Origin: Baffinella frigidus
Lineage: Eukaryota; Cryptophyceae; Cryptomonadales; Baffinellaceae
Length of the DNA: 11,447 bases
Assembly (NCBI GenBank): GCA_026770585.1
Contig: MU646885.1
Coordinates: 41,607 to 53,053 of the forward strand
Direction: 5' to 3'
Below, one piece after another: positions 10,653 to 11,447 of the stretch. Position 1 is the first letter of the stretch, and every line of letters begins with the position of its first letter. The notes beneath the pieces were generated by a model that saw only the letters and a program-made list of their open reading frames with translations, was not told where the DNA came from and did not search any database. The position numbers and the translations under genes are program-made.

Positions 10653-10759
10653 GCGGGCTACGAAGGGATTTTCGGCCCAAATAGGGCCAATCGTCCGTTA
10701 TGTTATCCGTAGGAACCCCCCTATGCCCCTAAGGATTGCCTACCGTAGGGTCCCAGGTC
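10653..10759 (+). repeat. Dispersed module, copy 2 (pairs with 237-344)
   Basis: It matches 237-344 in order and orientation. The preceding stretch, 10563-10652, shows no feature apart from TGTGTACCCACACA, a short palindrome-like motif. Confidence 0.7.
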
Positions 10760-10762
10760 GAA

Positions 10763-10780
10763 GCTATCTCGCTTTTCCAG
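10763..10780 (+). pseudogene. E7 copy c, cut by a perfect hairpin
   Basis: GCT ATC TCG CTT TTC CAG reads AISLFQ, identical to copy b, then GTAAATC begins and the exon is lost. CAG|GTAAAT would be a good splice donor, so this copy may have gained one by the rearrangement. Confidence 0.5.
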
Positions 10781-10782
10781 GT

Positions 10783-10871
10783 AAATCATAGTATAGGAGA
10801 ATAGTCTGGGTTTGGGGTTTACCAGCAGGAGGTAAACCCCAAACCCAGACTATTCTCCTATACTATGATTT
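10783..10871. repeat. Perfect 41-bp hairpin with 7-nt loop
   Basis: Arms 10783-10823 and 10831-10871 are exact reverse complements over 41 bp; the loop is AGCAGGA. The right arm starts GGTAAACCCCAAACCC, which matches what follows CAGCT in E7 copy d (GGTAAACCCCAAACCC). The right arm therefore looks like original sequence and the left arm its inverted copy, as expected from template switching at a nick or fork. Arm identity implies a recent event. Confidence 0.95.
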
Positions 10872-11026
10872 CACAGCCACACATTCGGGAGGGGGGCAGG
10901 ACAGCAAGACGGAATTCGTCAAGAGTGGTAGGATTCATGGCTTTGCAAAACGCACCTATCCTGTATACGATTCCCTTCCCTATATAGGATCCCGCCTATT
11001 CTCAAGTTGACATGCTGTGTTTCTAG

Positions 11027-11109
11027 TGCAAAGTTGCAAAGTTGACTACTTTGGCAACTTTGGCGTGCGAACGACTATCTCGCTCTTCCAGCTGGTAAAC
11101 CCCAAACCC
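11027..11109 (+). CDS. Candidate exon E7, copy d (possible channel pore segment)
   Basis: After the acceptor GTGTTTCTAG (ending 11026), two bases of a split codon and then QSCKVDYFGNFGVRT and TISLFQLVNPKP are open up to a TGA at 11110-11112 inside the array. The starting phase equals that of copy a. YFGNFGVRTTISLFQLV recalls the pore helix of voltage-gated cation channels (aromatic-G-x-F followed by L-F-Q-L), but without a recognisable filter. The region 10872-11026 upstream looks intronic; its TCAAGTTGACATGCTG also occurs after E3 as TTAAGTTGACATGCTG. Confidence 0.45.
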
Positions 11110-11447
11110 TGAACCCCAAACCCTAAACCCCAAACACTAAACCCCAAACACTAAACCCTAAACCCACCCTAAACCGTAAACCCCAAACCCCAAACCCTAA
11201 ACCCCAAACCCCAAACCCTAAACCCTAAACCCACCCTAAACCCTAAGCCCCAAACCCCACACTCCAAACCCCATACCCCAAACCCAAAACCCTAACCCCA
11301 AACCCTCACACCACACCCGAAACCTCAAACCCTAAACCCCAAACCCTAAACCCCAAACACCAAACACTAAACCCACCCTAAACCCCAAACCCTAAACCCC
11401 AAACCCCAAACCCTAAACCCTAAACCCACCCTAAACCCCAAACCCCA
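11101..11447 (+). repeat. Telomere-like array to the window end
   Basis: About 347 bp of CCCTAAA and CCCCAAA units begin at the E7 codons CCC AAA CCC. The phrase TAAACCCACCCTAAACC, which breaks the 7-bp register, recurs near 11160, 11226, 11368 and 11422, so longer blocks were duplicated. The middle (11240-11330) is degenerate. It probably continues beyond the window. Confidence 0.95.

Overview
This window is eukaryotic, repeat-dominated nuclear DNA. I see no bacterial-style genes, operons, rRNA, tRNA or CRISPR. The recurrent 7-base units CCCTAAA and CCCCAAA (TTTAGGG/TTTGGGG on the other strand) are of plant/green-algal telomere type. Pyrimidine-rich tracts ending in CAG and GT donors imply spliceosomal introns. 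A unicellular alga, possibly a prasinophyte, is my best guess. It is an inference and weak at genus level.

No long open frame is convincing; the long ones lie in low-complexity or tandem DNA. Eight short exon-like islands do stand out on the + strand, in the order E0 (100-160), E1 (best copy 1456-1542), E2 (3704-3771), E3 (5030-5074), E4 (5854-5883), E5 (7807-7865), E6 (8930-9011) and E7 (10503-10562 and 11027-11109). All but E0 occur as a local cluster of two to about ten degenerate copies, often with their upstream intron sequence. Differences between copies fall mainly at third codon positions: 5 of 5 are synonymous between the two E5 types, and 13 of 15 are synonymous in E6. I read this as a collinear small-exon gene, or the remains of one, whose exons were each amplified in place. 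Intron phases fit for E0-E1-E2 and for E3-E4-E5-E6, but not at E2-E3 or E6-E7, so exons are missing or some boundaries are wrong. The protein is not identified. E5 and E7 have a faint likeness to pore helices of voltage-gated cation channels.

Layout: 1-97 telomere-like array; 100-384 E0 and a dispersed module; 411-1710 E1 cluster with a foldback insertion; 1730-4800 E2 cluster, with a TAACCTG intron family, palindromes, two foldback insertions and CCTACGG-rich modules; 4755-5354 86-bp duplication, E3 and a 51-bp duplication; 5447-5890 hairpin and E4 pair; 6018-8143 E5 cluster with telomere-like arrays, a foldback insertion and a dimeric (CT)n higher-order array; 8171-9640 E6 cluster with 33-bp, 12-bp and 201-bp repeats and a terminal-inverted-repeat element; 9640-11447 telomere-like arrays, 21-bp and 19-bp minisatellites, E7 copies and a perfect 41-bp hairpin.

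Two themes recur. Small non-autonomous foldback elements sit inside repeat copies whose uninterrupted relatives are also present, so empty sites can be compared directly. Telomere-like arrays abut exon fragments, in several cases starting at an exon codon run that itself reads CCCCAAACCC.
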